A stretch of 42,014 nucleotides of DNA. Source: Rubrivivax sp. (GTDB lineage Bacteria; Pseudomonadota; Gammaproteobacteria; Burkholderiales; Burkholderiaceae_C). Shown here one piece after another: positions 32,980 through 41,616 of this stretch (position 1 is the first letter of the stretch; every line of letters begins with the position of its first letter). Under the pieces are notes generated by a model. The model had not been told where the DNA came from. It did no database searches and saw nothing but the letters and a program-made list of their open reading frames with translations. The position numbers were made by a program, and so were the translations under genes. Location: positions 1 through 42,014 of the forward strand of contig JAURZK010000062.1 in the NCBI GenBank assembly GCA_030653505.1, written 5' to 3'.

Positions 32980-34218
32980 ATGGTTCAAGTCCAACACGCC
33001 GCAAGCACCGCGTCACCACCGTCTGGTGACCCCGACTCGTCGCCCTGGCACATCCTGTGGGTCTTCCTGCGCCTGGGCCTCACCGCCTTCGGCGGCCCGG
33101 TGGCCCATCTGGGCTACTTCCGCACCGAGTTCGTCGAACGCCGGCGCTGGCTGGACGAACACAGCTACGCCGACCTGGTGGCGCTGTGCCAATTCCTGCC
33201 CGGCCCGGCCAGCAGCCAGGTGGGCATGGCCGTGGGCCTGGCGCGGGGCGGCTGGGCGGGCATGGCTGCAGCTTGGGTCGGCTTCACGCTGCCGTCGGCG
33301 CTGGCGCTGATGGCCTTCGCGCTGCTCTTGCAGCAGGGCGCGCTGGCCGGTGCCGGCGGGCTGCTGCACGGCCTGAAGGTGGTGGCGGTGGCCGTGGTGG
33401 CGCAGGCCGTCTGGGGCATGGGCAAGGTGCTGTGCCCCGACTGGCAGCGCGCTGCACTGGCGGTGCTGGCCGCCGTGCTGACGCTGCTGCTGCCCTCGGC
33501 GCTCGCGCAGGTGGGCGCCATGGTCGTCTGCGGCCTGCTCGGCCGCGCGCTGCTGCACCTGCCGGGGCAGGCACCCGCCGTGCACCGGCCGCACCGGGTG
33601 TCGCGTCGCGCCGGGGGCGTGGCCTTGGCGCTGTTTGCGCTGCTGCTGCTGGGGCTGCCGCTGCTGGGCGCCACCACAGGCTCGCCGCTGCTGGCCACGC
33701 TGGACAACTTCTACCGCGCCGGAGCCCTCGTGTTCGGCGGCGGCCACGTCGTGCTGCCGCTGCTGCAGACGGCGGTGGTGCCCGGGGGCGCGGTCAGCAA
33801 CGCCGACTTCCTGGCCGGCTACGGTGCCGCGCAGGCCGTTCCCGGTCCGCTCTTCACCTTTGCCGCCTACCTGGGTGCGGTGATGCGCCCCGAGGTCGCC
33901 GGGCTCGGCGGCTTCGGCGGTGGCCTGCTGTGTCTGCTGGCCATCTTCCTGCCGGCGGGGCTGCTGGTGGCGGGCGCGCTGCCTTTCTGGGACACGCTGC
34001 GTCAGCGCCCCGGCGCGCAGTCGGCGCTGGCTGGCATCAACGCCGGCGTCGTGGGCCTGCTGCTGGCGGCGTTGATCGGCCCGGTGTGGACCAGTGCCAT
34101 CACCGGCCCGGCCGACGTCGGATTGGCGCTTCTGGCCTTTGTGCTGCTGGTGTGGGCGCGCTGGTCGCCGCTGGCCGTGGTGGCCGTTGCCGCCGCGGCG
34201 GGCTGGGCACTGGCCTGA
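32980..34218 (+). CDS. chrA: ChrA-family chromate transporter
   Basis: A 412-residue long-form CHR protein with two homologous halves. The first has LRLGLTAFGGPVAHLGYFRTEFVERR and LCQFLPGPASSQVGMAVG. The second has FYRAGALVFGGGHVVLPLLQ and GYGAAQAVPGPLFTFAAYLG. The family exports chromate by proton symport, and chromate is a sulfate analogue. The start ATG 32980 (MVQVQHAAS) is used; the frame is open from 32851 but the extra residues are not CHR-like. It is convergent with the histidine kinase gene. Confidence 0.9.
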   Translation: MVQVQHAASTASPPSGDPDSSPWHILWVFLRLGLTAFGGPVAHLGYFRTEFVERRRWLDEHSYADLVALCQFLPGPASSQVGMAVGLARGGWAGMAAAWVGFTLPSALALMAFALLLQQGALAGAGGLLHGLKVVAVAVVAQAVWGMGKVLCPDWQRAALAVLAAVLTLLLPSALAQVGAMVVCGLLGRALLHLPGQAPAVHRPHRVSRRAGGVALALFALLLLGLPLLGATTGSPLLATLDNFYRAGALVFGGGHVVLPLLQTAVVPGGAVSNADFLAGYGAAQAVPGPLFTFAAYLGAVMRPEVAGLGGFGGGLLCLLAIFLPAGLLVAGALPFWDTLRQRPGAQSALAGINAGVVGLLLAALIGPVWTSAITGPADVGLALLAFVLLVWARWSPLAVVAVAAAAGWALA

Positions 34219-34225
34219 CGTGCGG

Positions 34226-34249
34226 CGGCCGGCCCGGCGCTGCCGGCCG
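34226..34249. terminator. Hairpin between convergent chrA and kinase genes
   Basis: A perfect 8-bp stem CGGCCGGC / GCCGGCCG (34226-34233, 34242-34249) with an 8-nt loop, in the 42-bp gap between two convergent stops. It could act on both strands; there is no T-tract. Confidence 0.55.
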
Positions 34250-34260
34250 GCTCAACCTTG

Positions 34261-35433
34261 TCAGCGCAGCGCGGCGCCGTCGGCACGCGGCAGGTCGACC
34301 TCGACCGTCGTGCCAACCCCCGGGGTGCTGTGCACCACAAGCTCACCCCCCATCTGCTGCACCAGGGTGCGACTCAGCACCAGTCCGATGCCCACGCCGT
34401 CGGCGCCCGGGCCCACGCGCCCCAGCCGGTTGAAGGCCTCGAACAGGTGCGGCAGCTGCGCCGTCGGGATGCCCTGGCCGGTGTCGCCAAGGCGCAGCCG
34501 CCATTGCGGGCCTTCTGCCGAGACGCCAAAGGTGACGCTGCCGCCCGGTTGGCTGAACTTGATGGCGTTGCCCAGCAGGTGGCCCAGCACCTGCTTCAGG
34601 CGCGCCGGGTCGGCCTGAACACGGGCGCGCGGCGGCAGCGCGGTGGCGGCCAGGTGCACGCCGCGCGCTGCGGCCAGCGGCGTCATCGACGTGGCCACGG
34701 CGTCCCACAACGGCGCCAGCGCGACGGCCTGCATCTGCAGCGCGAGCTGGCCGCTTTCCACACGCTGCAGGTCGAGCACATCGTTGACCATCGCCAGCAG
34801 GTGCCAGCCGGCCTGCTCGATGTGCGCGACGTAGGTGCGCTGGCCCTCGATGTCGCCGTCGCCCAGGCGACGTGACAGCAGCTGCGCGAAGCCCAGCACG
34901 GCGTTCAGCGGCGTACGCAGCTCGTGACTCATGCGCGAGAGGAACTCGGTCTTGGCGCGGCTGGCGGCTTCGGCATGGTCGCGCGCCAGGCGTGCGGCCT
35001 GCAGTTCGCGGTGTTCGGTCAGGTCGGTGAGCGTGCCCACCACGCGCAGGGGTTCACCGTCGACGTCGCGTTCGACGACACGCCCGCGCGACAGCACCCA
35101 GCGCCAGCTGCCGTCGGCGGCGCGCAGACGGAACTCGACGGCATAGCCGGCGGCGCTGCCGGTCAGGTGGGCGTGCAACGCGGCCAGCATGGGCTGCAGG
35201 TCGTCGGGGTGGACGCGGCTGCGCCAGAAGTCGGTGTCTGCCGTCACTTCCGCGGGCAGGTCGCCGTACCCCAGCATTGCCTTCCACTCGGGCGAGTACT
35301 GCACTTGGTGTGCGCGCGGGTCGAGGTCCCAGACGCCGAAGGCCGCGCTCTGCAGGGCCAGGCCCCAGCGCTCTTCCAGTGCCTTCAGGTCTTGCTGCAT
35401 CGTCATCAGGGTCGGCGGGTCGGCGCAGGGCAT
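34261..35433 (-). CDS. PAS-domain sensor histidine kinase (orphan, cytoplasmic)
   Basis: A 390-residue kinase. It has a PAS/PAC domain (about 20-145; ALQSAAFGVWDLD, then GSWRWVLSRGR and VGTLTDLTEHREL), a HisKA H-box (SRMSHELRTPLNAVLGFAQLL, about 165-185), and an HATPase domain with N-box (LLGNAIKFSQPGG) and G-boxes (GDTGQGI, GVGIGL). There is no transmembrane helix, so it senses an internal signal. No response regulator is adjacent. Start 35433 is used; ATG 35406 (MTMQQDLK) is an alternative, and neither has a clear ribosome site. Confidence 0.9.
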   Translation of the reverse strand: MPCADPPTLMTMQQDLKALEERWGLALQSAAFGVWDLDPRAHQVQYSPEWKAMLGYGDLPAEVTADTDFWRSRVHPDDLQPMLAALHAHLTGSAAGYAVEFRLRAADGSWRWVLSRGRVVERDVDGEPLRVVGTLTDLTEHRELQAARLARDHAEAASRAKTEFLSRMSHELRTPLNAVLGFAQLLSRRLGDGDIEGQRTYVAHIEQAGWHLLAMVNDVLDLQRVESGQLALQMQAVALAPLWDAVATSMTPLAAARGVHLAATALPPRARVQADPARLKQVLGHLLGNAIKFSQPGGSVTFGVSAEGPQWRLRLGDTGQGIPTAQLPHLFEAFNRLGRVGPGADGVGIGLVLSRTLVQQMGGELVVHSTPGVGTTVEVDLPRADGAALR

Positions 35434-35517
35434 GCGCAGGGGTCGGGTAGGGTCCAGACCGGGATATCGGCCGCGGCGGGCCTGAATCCAGCCCGGCCGT
35501 TGGGCACGGCGGGCCTT

Positions 35518-35910
35518 TCAGCCGGCTTCCGGCGGCGGTGCAACTGGGGCGACGAAGGCGGTGCCGGCCTGCATCTGGCGTTCGAACTGGCGCGCCAGCG
35601 TGCCGCAGACCAGGTCGCACAGGGCGTAGACCGAGTCGTCGGCAATGGAGTAGTAGGCGCTGTTGCCGCGGCTTTCGCGCCGCACCAGACCGTGTTGCGT
35701 CAGCAGGCTGAGGTGGCGCGAGACGTTGGCCGAACTGAAGCCGCAGAGTTGCGCCAGCTCACCCACGCTGCGTTCGTGTTGGCGCAGCATGTTCAGGATG
35801 CGCAAGCGCGTGGGCTCGGACAGCGCCTGGAAATAGGCAGCCACCTGCGCCAACGCCTCGTCGGGCAGGTTTTGCATGGTGCTGCAGCTCGGTGGTTCGG
35901 GAGTCGTCAT
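35518..35910 (-). CDS. ArsR-family transcriptional regulator with four cysteines
   Basis: A 130-residue ArsR/SmtB winged-helix repressor: EPTRLRILNML, then the recognition part LCGFSSANVSRHLSLL and wing REsRGNSAYYSI. Cysteines are at 9, 56, 98 and 102 (QLCGF; YALCDLVCG), so thiol, persulfide or metal sensing is possible. They do not sit exactly where I expect the BigR/YgaV pair. It is divergent from an RND operon with a DUF2892 gene and probably represses it. The start is ATG 35910 with AAAGAGG upstream; a GTG at 35925 is less likely. Confidence 0.88.
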   Translation of the reverse strand: MTTPEPPSCSTMQNLPDEALAQVAAYFQALSEPTRLRILNMLRQHERSVGELAQLCGFSSANVSRHLSLLTQHGLVRRESRGNSAYYSIADDSVYALCDLVCGTLARQFERQMQAGTAFVAPVAPPPEAG

Positions 35911-35947
35911 GATGCCTCTTTTCACGACTGGATAAGCAAAATTGTAC

Positions 35948-35979
35948 TTGACTAGTTAGGTGTTTACGCAAATACTTGC
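35948..35979 (+). promoter_or_regulatory. Sigma70-type promoter of the RND operon with overlapping palindrome
   Basis: TTGACT (35948-35953), a 17-bp spacer, and AATACT (35971-35976) form a good -35/-10 pair facing the RND operon. An inverted repeat GCAAATACTTGC (35968-35979) overlaps the -10 and could be the operator of the divergent ArsR regulator. The 137-bp gap (35911-36046) is AT-rich compared with its surroundings. Confidence 0.65.
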
Positions 35980-36046
35980 ATTCATAGAACGCCCTGCGCC
36001 CTCTGTCGCATACCGATGCGCCGCGCAAGGCCGAAGGAAGCTCCCG

Positions 36047-37135
36047 ATGCGACTCGACCTGCCCCTCCCCAACCCGTTCCGGAAGGCCCTGATGGCGGCC
36101 ATCGTGCTGGCCGCGCCGGCGTGTCTGGCCGCTGCGCAGTTGCCCAGCGTCACGGTGCAAAGCCGCGCGAATGCCACGACACTGGGCTTCGACGGTGTCG
36201 TCGAGGCCGTGCGCCAGACCGTGGTGGCCTCGCAGGTGGCAGGCGCCATCGTCAAGCTCGACGTGCAGGTGGGCGACCGCGTGCGTGCGGGCCAGGTGCT
36301 GATGCGCATCGACGCCCGCGCCGCCGAGCAAACCGCCGCCGCCAGCGATGCGCAGGTGCGCGCCGCGCGCGCCGCGCTCGACGTGGCCAGCAAGGACTTC
36401 CAGCGCCAGCAGCAGCTGCAGCAGCAGAACTTCATCAGCGCCGCCGCGCTCGACCGTGCCGACTCGGCCTTCAAGGCCACGCAGGCCCAGCTGCAGGCGC
36501 AGGTGGCGCAGGCCGGCGCCGCGCGCACGCAGAGCGGCCTGCACGTTGTCGCCGCCCCGTTCGCAGGTGTGGTGAGCGACGTCCCGGTGCAGCTGGGCGA
36601 CATGGCCATGCCCGGCCGCGCGCTGGTCACCGTCTACGACCCCGCCGCGCTGCGCATCACCGCCGCCGTGCCGCAGTCCGTGGCGCAGCGTCTGGTGGCT
36701 GGCCAGGTGCCGCGTGCCGAACTGCCCGGCCTGCCCGGTGCGGCCGCGTGGGTGACGCCGCTGCGCCTGCAGCAGCTGCCCACGGTGGATGCGGCCACGC
36801 TCAGCGTGGAGCTGCGCGCCGAGTTGCCGCCGACGCTGCCTGGCGTGGTGCCGGGCATGTTCGCGCGCCTGTGGCTGCCGGTGTCGGGGGCTGCACCTGC
36901 CGGCGGCGCCGCTTCCGGCGCGGCCGCGCCCGCCGCCGCCCTTTCCGTGCCGCTGCAGGCGGTGGTGCGCCGCGCCGAGCTGACGGCCGTCTACGTGCTC
37001 GACGCCGAGGGCAAACCGACGCTGCGCCAGGTGCGGCTGGGCCGCAGCCAGGCTGACCAGGTCGAGGTGCTGGCCGGCCTGATGGCCGGTGAACGCGTGA
37101 CGACCACGCCCCAGGCCGCGGCCCGCGTGCGCTGA
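36047..37135 (+). CDS. RND efflux periplasmic adaptor (membrane fusion protein)
   Basis: A 362-residue HlyD/AcrA-type adaptor. It has an N-terminal hydrophobic signal (KALMAAIVLAAPACLAAA), a biotinyl-lipoyl-like half (VVASQVAGAIVKLDVQVGDRV), a helical hairpin with DVASKDFQRQQQLQQQNFIS and the second lipoyl half (VVAAPFAGVVSDVPVQLGD). It bridges the RND pump to an outer membrane channel; no TolC-type gene is in this operon. The start ATG 36047 has AAGGAAG upstream; the frame opens at 35960 inside the promoter. Confidence 0.92.
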   Translation: MRLDLPLPNPFRKALMAAIVLAAPACLAAAQLPSVTVQSRANATTLGFDGVVEAVRQTVVASQVAGAIVKLDVQVGDRVRAGQVLMRIDARAAEQTAAASDAQVRAARAALDVASKDFQRQQQLQQQNFISAAALDRADSAFKATQAQLQAQVAQAGAARTQSGLHVVAAPFAGVVSDVPVQLGDMAMPGRALVTVYDPAALRITAAVPQSVAQRLVAGQVPRAELPGLPGAAAWVTPLRLQQLPTVDAATLSVELRAELPPTLPGVVPGMFARLWLPVSGAAPAGGAASGAAAPAAALSVPLQAVVRRAELTAVYVLDAEGKPTLRQVRLGRSQADQVEVLAGLMAGERVTTTPQAAARVR

Positions 37136-37143
37136 AGGCCACC

Positions 37144-40100
37144 ATGACCACGCCCTCGGGTTCGCAGCCGACGCCGACCGCCGCACCGCTGGGCGTCTCG
37201 GGCCGCATCGCGGCCTACTTCCAGCGCGCGCAGATCACGCCGTTGCTGGCGCTGGTGGCGCTGCTGCTGGGCCTGTTCGCCGTGGGCGTGACGCCGCGCG
37301 AGGAAGAGCCGCAGATCAACGTCACGATGGCCAACGTGATGATCCCCTTCCCCGGGGCTGCGGTGCGCGATGTCGAGCAGATGGTCGCCGGCCCCGCCGA
37401 GCAGGTGCTGGCGCAGATCTCGGGCATCGAGCACATCACCTCGGTCTCGCGTCCGGGCATGGCCATCATCACCGTGCAGTTCAAGGTGGGCGTGCCGCGC
37501 ACCGAGGCGCTGGTGCGCCTTTACGACACCGTCAATTCGAACGCCGACTGGCTGCCCAGGGGCCTGGGCGTGGGCCAGCCGCTGATCAAGCCCAAGGGCA
37601 TCGACGACGTGCCCATCGTTACGCTCACGCTCTTCGCCAAGGGCGAGCCGGGTGCCGCGCTGTCGGGCCCCTACGACCTCGAGCGCGTGGCGCACAGCAT
37701 GGAAGCCGAACTCAAGCGTGTGCCCGGCACACGCGAAGTGACGACCATCGGTGGCCCCGGCCGCGCGCTGATGGTCGAGATCGACCCCACGCGCATGGCC
37801 GCCGTGGGCGTGACGGTGGCCGACCTTCGCCAGGCCCTGCAGTCGGCCAACCTCGGGCTGCCGGTGGGCGAGCTGATCGCCGGCAACCGCACCGTGGCGG
37901 TGGAGGCCGGCCCCTTCCTGCAGCAGGCCAGCGACGTGGGCGACCTCGTGGTGGGCGTGCGCAACGCCAGGCCCGTTTTCCTGCGCGAAGTGGCCACGGT
38001 GCGCGACGGCGCGCCGCCGGCGCAGCGCTACGTCTGGCACGGCGTGGCGGGCAAGGACGGCGCGCCCGCCAGCGACCATCCTGCGGTGACCATCGCGGTG
38101 ACGAAGAAGGCCGGCGAAAACGCCATCGACGTGGCCGACGGCGTGATGGCGCGCGTGGCCGTGCTGCGAAACACCGTGATCCCCGGCGACGTCGACGTGG
38201 CCGAGACACGCAACTACGGCGCCAGCGCCAACGACAAGGCGCAGAAGCTCATCCAGAAGCTGCTCTTCGCCACCGCGTCGGTGGTGGCGCTGGTGTTCTT
38301 CGCCCTCGGCCGGCGCGAAGCCGCCATCGTCGGCACCGCGGTCATCCTGACGTTGACCGTGACGCTTTTTGCGTCGTGGGCCTGGGGCTTCACGCTCAAC
38401 CGCGTGTCGCTGTTCGCGCTGATCTTTTCCATCGGCATCCTGGTCGACGATGCCATCGTGGTGGTCGAGAACATCCACCGCCACCAGCACAAGTACCCCG
38501 GGCGTTCGCTGCTGCAGATCATCCCGGCGGCGGTCGACGAGGTGGGTGGGCCCACCATCCTGGCCACGTTGACGGTGATCGCGGCGCTGCTGCCGATGGC
38601 CTTCGTCAGCGGCTTGATGGGGCCCTACATGAGCCCGATACCGATCAACGCCAGCATGGGCATGCTGCTGTCGCTGGCCATCGCCTTCGTCGTCACGCCG
38701 TGGCTTTCGCGGCTGTGGATGAAGCCCGTGCCGGCGCCGGTGGCGGGTGAGCACGCCGTGCACGACGCTGGCAAGGGCATGGCCGGCAAGCTCGGGCCCT
38801 GGGCCGAGCGCATCTTCCGCCCGCTGCTCGACGAACAGCGCGGCGGCCGCAACCGCGGCCTGCTGGGCCTGGGGGTGGCGGCGCTCATCGGGCTGTCGGT
38901 GCTGCTGCCGGTGTTCGGCCTGGTGCAGCTGAAGATGCTGCCCTTCGACAACAAGTCCGAGTTCCAGGTCATCGTCGACATGCCCGCCGGCACGCCCGTG
39001 GAACACACCGCGGCCACGCTGCGTGCCCTGGGCGACCACCTGCTCACCGTGCCCGAGGTCACCGACTACCAGGCCTATGCCGGCACCGCCGCGCCGATCA
39101 ACTTCAACGGCCTGGTGCGCCAGTACTACCTGCGTGCCGGCGGCGAGGTGGGCGACCTGCAGGTCAACCTCGTCGACAAGCACCTGCGCGACGCGCAAAG
39201 CCACGCCGTGGCCATGCGCGTGCGACCCGAACTGCAGAAGATCGGCGCGCGTTTCGGCGCCAACGTGAAGATCGTCGAGGTGCCGCCGGGCCCGCCCGTG
39301 CTCTCGCCCATCGTCGCCGAGATCTACGGGCCTGAAAGCCAGGGCCGACGCGAGGTGGCCAAGGCGGTGCGCGCGGTGTTCGAGAAACAAGCGGGTGTCG
39401 TCGACGTCGACGACAGCAGCATCGCCGCCGCGCCCAAGACACTGCTGCTGGTGGACCGCCGCAAGGCCGCGGTGCTGGGTGTGCCGCAGCAGGCCATCGT
39501 CACCACGCTGGCCGCCGGCCTGGGCGGCGAGGGCGTGGCCTACCTGCACGACGGATCGAAGTTCCCGGTGCCCGCCGTGCTGCAGCTGCCGCCCGAGCGC
39601 CACGGCGAACTGGCCACGCTGCTGCAGTTGGCGGTGCGCTCGGCAAGCGGCGCGCTGGTGCCGATACGCGAGCTCGTCACCGTCAGCGACACGCTGCGCG
39701 AGCAGCCGATCTACCACAAGAACCTGTTGCCGGTGAACTTCGTCGTCGCCGACATGGCCGGCGCCGTCGACAGCCCGCTCTACGGCATGTTCGCGATGCG
39801 CGGCGAGATCGCCAAGATCGCCACGCCCGGCGGCGGCACGCTGCAGGAACACTTCATCAGCCAGCCCGACGACCAGCTGCGCGACTACACGCTGAAGTGG
39901 GACGGCGAGTCGCAGATCACCTACGAGACCTTCCGCGACATGGGCGCGGCCTACGGCGTGGGCCTGGTGCTGATCTATCTGCTGGTGGTGGCGCAGTTCG
40001 GCAGCTACCTCACGCCGCTGATCATCATGGCGCCCATTCCGCTGACGATCATCGGCGTCATGCCCGGCCACGCGCTGCTGAACGCGCAGTACACGGCCAC

Positions 40101-40452
40101 CAGCATGATCGGCATGATCGCCCTGGCCGGCATCATCGTGCGCAACTCCATCCTGCTCGTCGACTTCATCAACCTGCAGGTGCGTGAGGGCGTGGAGTTC
40201 AAGCGCGCCATCGTGCACTCGGCCGTCACACGCGCGCAGCCCATCGTGCTGACCGGCCTGGCCGCGATGCTGGGCGCGTTTTTCATCCTCGACGACCCCA
40301 TCTTCAACGGCCTGGCGATCTCGCTGATCTTCGGCATCTTCGTCAGCACGCTGCTGACGCTGGTCGTGATCCCGGTGCTGTACTACGCCGCCTACCGCAA
40401 GCGCCTGCACACCCTCATCGAAGCGAACGATGGCGAGCTGGCAGCGGTATGA
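37144..40452 (+). CDS. RND efflux transporter permease
   Basis: A 1102-residue AcrB-family inner-membrane pump. It has about 12 transmembrane helices and two large periplasmic loops. The helix-4 motif SIGILVDDAIVVVENIHRHQ has the Asp-Asp pair of drug-type (HAE) pumps and not the heavy-metal CusA form; LVDFINLQ is the second-half counterpart. It is 8 bp after the adaptor gene. The substrate is unknown. The ArsR regulator and the DUF2892 neighbour hint at thiol- or sulfide-related stress, by context only. Confidence 0.93.
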   Translation: MTTPSGSQPTPTAAPLGVSGRIAAYFQRAQITPLLALVALLLGLFAVGVTPREEEPQINVTMANVMIPFPGAAVRDVEQMVAGPAEQVLAQISGIEHITSVSRPGMAIITVQFKVGVPRTEALVRLYDTVNSNADWLPRGLGVGQPLIKPKGIDDVPIVTLTLFAKGEPGAALSGPYDLERVAHSMEAELKRVPGTREVTTIGGPGRALMVEIDPTRMAAVGVTVADLRQALQSANLGLPVGELIAGNRTVAVEAGPFLQQASDVGDLVVGVRNARPVFLREVATVRDGAPPAQRYVWHGVAGKDGAPASDHPAVTIAVTKKAGENAIDVADGVMARVAVLRNTVIPGDVDVAETRNYGASANDKAQKLIQKLLFATASVVALVFFALGRREAAIVGTAVILTLTVTLFASWAWGFTLNRVSLFALIFSIGILVDDAIVVVENIHRHQHKYPGRSLLQIIPAAVDEVGGPTILATLTVIAALLPMAFVSGLMGPYMSPIPINASMGMLLSLAIAFVVTPWLSRLWMKPVPAPVAGEHAVHDAGKGMAGKLGPWAERIFRPLLDEQRGGRNRGLLGLGVAALIGLSVLLPVFGLVQLKMLPFDNKSEFQVIVDMPAGTPVEHTAATLRALGDHLLTVPEVTDYQAYAGTAAPINFNGLVRQYYLRAGGEVGDLQVNLVDKHLRDAQSHAVAMRVRPELQKIGARFGANVKIVEVPPGPPVLSPIVAEIYGPESQGRREVAKAVRAVFEKQAGVVDVDDSSIAAAPKTLLLVDRRKAAVLGVPQQAIVTTLAAGLGGEGVAYLHDGSKFPVPAVLQLPPERHGELATLLQLAVRSASGALVPIRELVTVSDTLREQPIYHKNLLPVNFVVADMAGAVDSPLYGMFAMRGEIAKIATPGGGTLQEHFISQPDDQLRDYTLKWDGESQITYETFRDMGAAYGVGLVLIYLLVVAQFGSYLTPLIIMAPIPLTIIGVMPGHALLNAQYTATSMIGMIALAGIIVRNSILLVDFINLQVREGVEFKRAIVHSAVTRAQPIVLTGLAAMLGAFFILDDPIFNGLAISLIFGIFVSTLLTLVVIPVLYYAAYRKRLHTLIEANDGELAAV

Positions 40453-40502
40453 ACCCGTTCGCAATCCCTTCACCTTCACTTCAACGCCCAAGGAAGACCC
40501 CC

Positions 40503-40712
40503 ATGACCACCTGGCAACTCGTCCGTGTCATCGCCGGCGCATTCATCCTGCTGTCGCTTGCGCTCGGCATCCCCGGCAGCCCCATCTTCCACAGTGCCTG
40601 GTGGCTGGCCTTCACCGCCTTCGTCGGCGTCAATCTGCTGCAGAGCGGGCTGACGAAGTGGTGCCTGATGGAGACCCTCCTGCGCAAGCTCGGCGTGCGC
40701 GCCGGCGCCTGA
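40503..40712 (+). CDS. DUF2892-family small membrane protein
   Basis: A 69-residue protein with two hydrophobic helices (LVRVIAGAFILLSLALG and WWLAFTAFVGVNLLQSGLT) and a cysteine after them (KWCLMETLLRKLG). It matches the DUF2892 membrane domain that follows rhodanese in YgaP. The start is ATG 40503 with AAGGAAG upstream; an ATG at 40449 overlaps the permease end. It is last in the ArsR-controlled RND operon. Confidence 0.87.
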   Translation: MTTWQLVRVIAGAFILLSLALGIPGSPIFHSAWWLAFTAFVGVNLLQSGLTKWCLMETLLRKLGVRAGA

Positions 40713-40718
40713 GAGGCG

Positions 40719-41345
40719 ATGAGCGATGCTGCGTTCCCCGACGCCGCGGCCACCTGGAACCAGCGCTACGCCGGCGACGGCTACTTCTTCGGCCGCGAGC
40801 CCAACGACTACCTGCGTGCCAAGGCGCCCCTGCTGAAACACGGCGGGCGGGTGCTCTGCGTGGCCGACGGCGAAGGGCGCAACAGCGTCTGGCTCGCGCA
40901 GCAGGGCTTCGACGTGCAGGCCTTCGATGTCGCCGACGTGGCGGTGGTCAAGGCCCGCCGGCTGGCGACCGAAGCGGGAGTCGCGGTCGACCACCATGTC
41001 GCCGGCTTCGACGACTGGGACTGGCAGCCCGCGGCCTTCGACGCTGTGGTCGCCATCTTCATCCAGTTTGCCGACCCGGCGATGCGCGCACGCCAGTTTG
41101 CACAGATGCAGGCCGCACTGAAGCCCGGCGGCGTGCTGGTGCTGCAGGGCTACACACCACGCCAGCTGGAACTGAAGACCGGTGGGCCCGGCGTGCTGTC
41201 GCACCTGTACACGGCCGAACTGCTGCGTGAGGCCTTCGCCGCGATGGACATCGTCGAACTCGTCGACTACGAGGCACTGCTCGAAGAAGGCACGCGGCAC
41301 CGCGGTCTGTCCGCCCTGGCCGGGCTGGTGGCGCGCAAGTGCTGA
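40719..41345 (+). CDS. Class I SAM-dependent methyltransferase (TehB-like)
   Basis: A 208-residue Rossmann methyltransferase. It starts with WNQRYAGDGYFFGREPNDYL; motif I is RVLCVADGEGRNSVWLAQQG (the usual E/DxGxGxG reads ADGEGRN), then AFDVADVAV, FDAVVAIFIQF and LKPGGVLVLQGY. It resembles the TehB/thiol methyltransferase-like group that acts on tellurite, thiols or small metabolites. It starts 6 bp after the DUF2892 gene, so it may belong to the same operon. Substrate unknown. Confidence 0.88.
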   Translation: MSDAAFPDAAATWNQRYAGDGYFFGREPNDYLRAKAPLLKHGGRVLCVADGEGRNSVWLAQQGFDVQAFDVADVAVVKARRLATEAGVAVDHHVAGFDDWDWQPAAFDAVVAIFIQFADPAMRARQFAQMQAALKPGGVLVLQGYTPRQLELKTGGPGVLSHLYTAELLREAFAAMDIVELVDYEALLEEGTRHRGLSALAGLVARKC

Positions 41346-41616
41346 AACCTGGGCGTCGCGGATCACGGGCGACCGCGCCTGCCTCGCTGCACGGGCCGAT
41401 GCCGCGCCCTGCTTGAAGAGGCCTGACAAGCCGACACGGGAAAACCCTTAGGCCATGATGGGTGGCAAGGGCTAATATTCGTGTAACTGCATATCCCGAT
41501 GAATGATCGCGTCGAATCTTCCGGGCGCAGTGTCAATGGTGGGTCGAGTCCGCCGCTCCGCCGCCGCCGTGCATCGGGGCGTGCCTGTCTGTCCCACCCG
41601 CCCCCGAGGAGACTCA
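41346..41616 (+). promoter_or_regulatory. Region upstream of soxC
   Basis: 271 bp without a gene; it should contain the soxC promoter. It has a GGGAAAACCC inverted repeat at about 41438-41447, an AT-rich stretch CTAATATTCGTGTAACTGCATAT around 41472, and a weak relative of the dsr palindrome at 41451-41463 (GGCC-ATGAT-GGGT, two mismatches). No convincing -10/-35 pair. Confidence 0.4.

Noticed and set aside
32877..33010. Possible tRNA or tRNA-like gene: GGGTAGCTCATGGCGTGAGC (D-arm-like) and GGTTCAAGTCC (T-loop-like)
   Set aside because: The two parts are about 100 bases apart, twice the normal distance. The T-stem has a mismatch, no matching 7-bp acceptor stem or CCA end was found, and the T-loop-like part covers the likely chrA start.
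33012..33030. Perfect inverted repeat GTCACCA / TGGTGAC as an operator
   Set aside because: It lies inside the first codons of chrA and has no partner sites; chance in this composition is likely.
35434..35460. GTCGGGTAGGG upstream of the histidine kinase as another copy of the dsr palindrome
   Set aside because: Only one half site matches; the other half shows no similarity at the right distance.
36991..40491. 1166-residue minus-strand open frame opposite the RND permease
   Set aside because: His/Gln/Arg-rich product without family features; it is the antisense of a clear RND gene.
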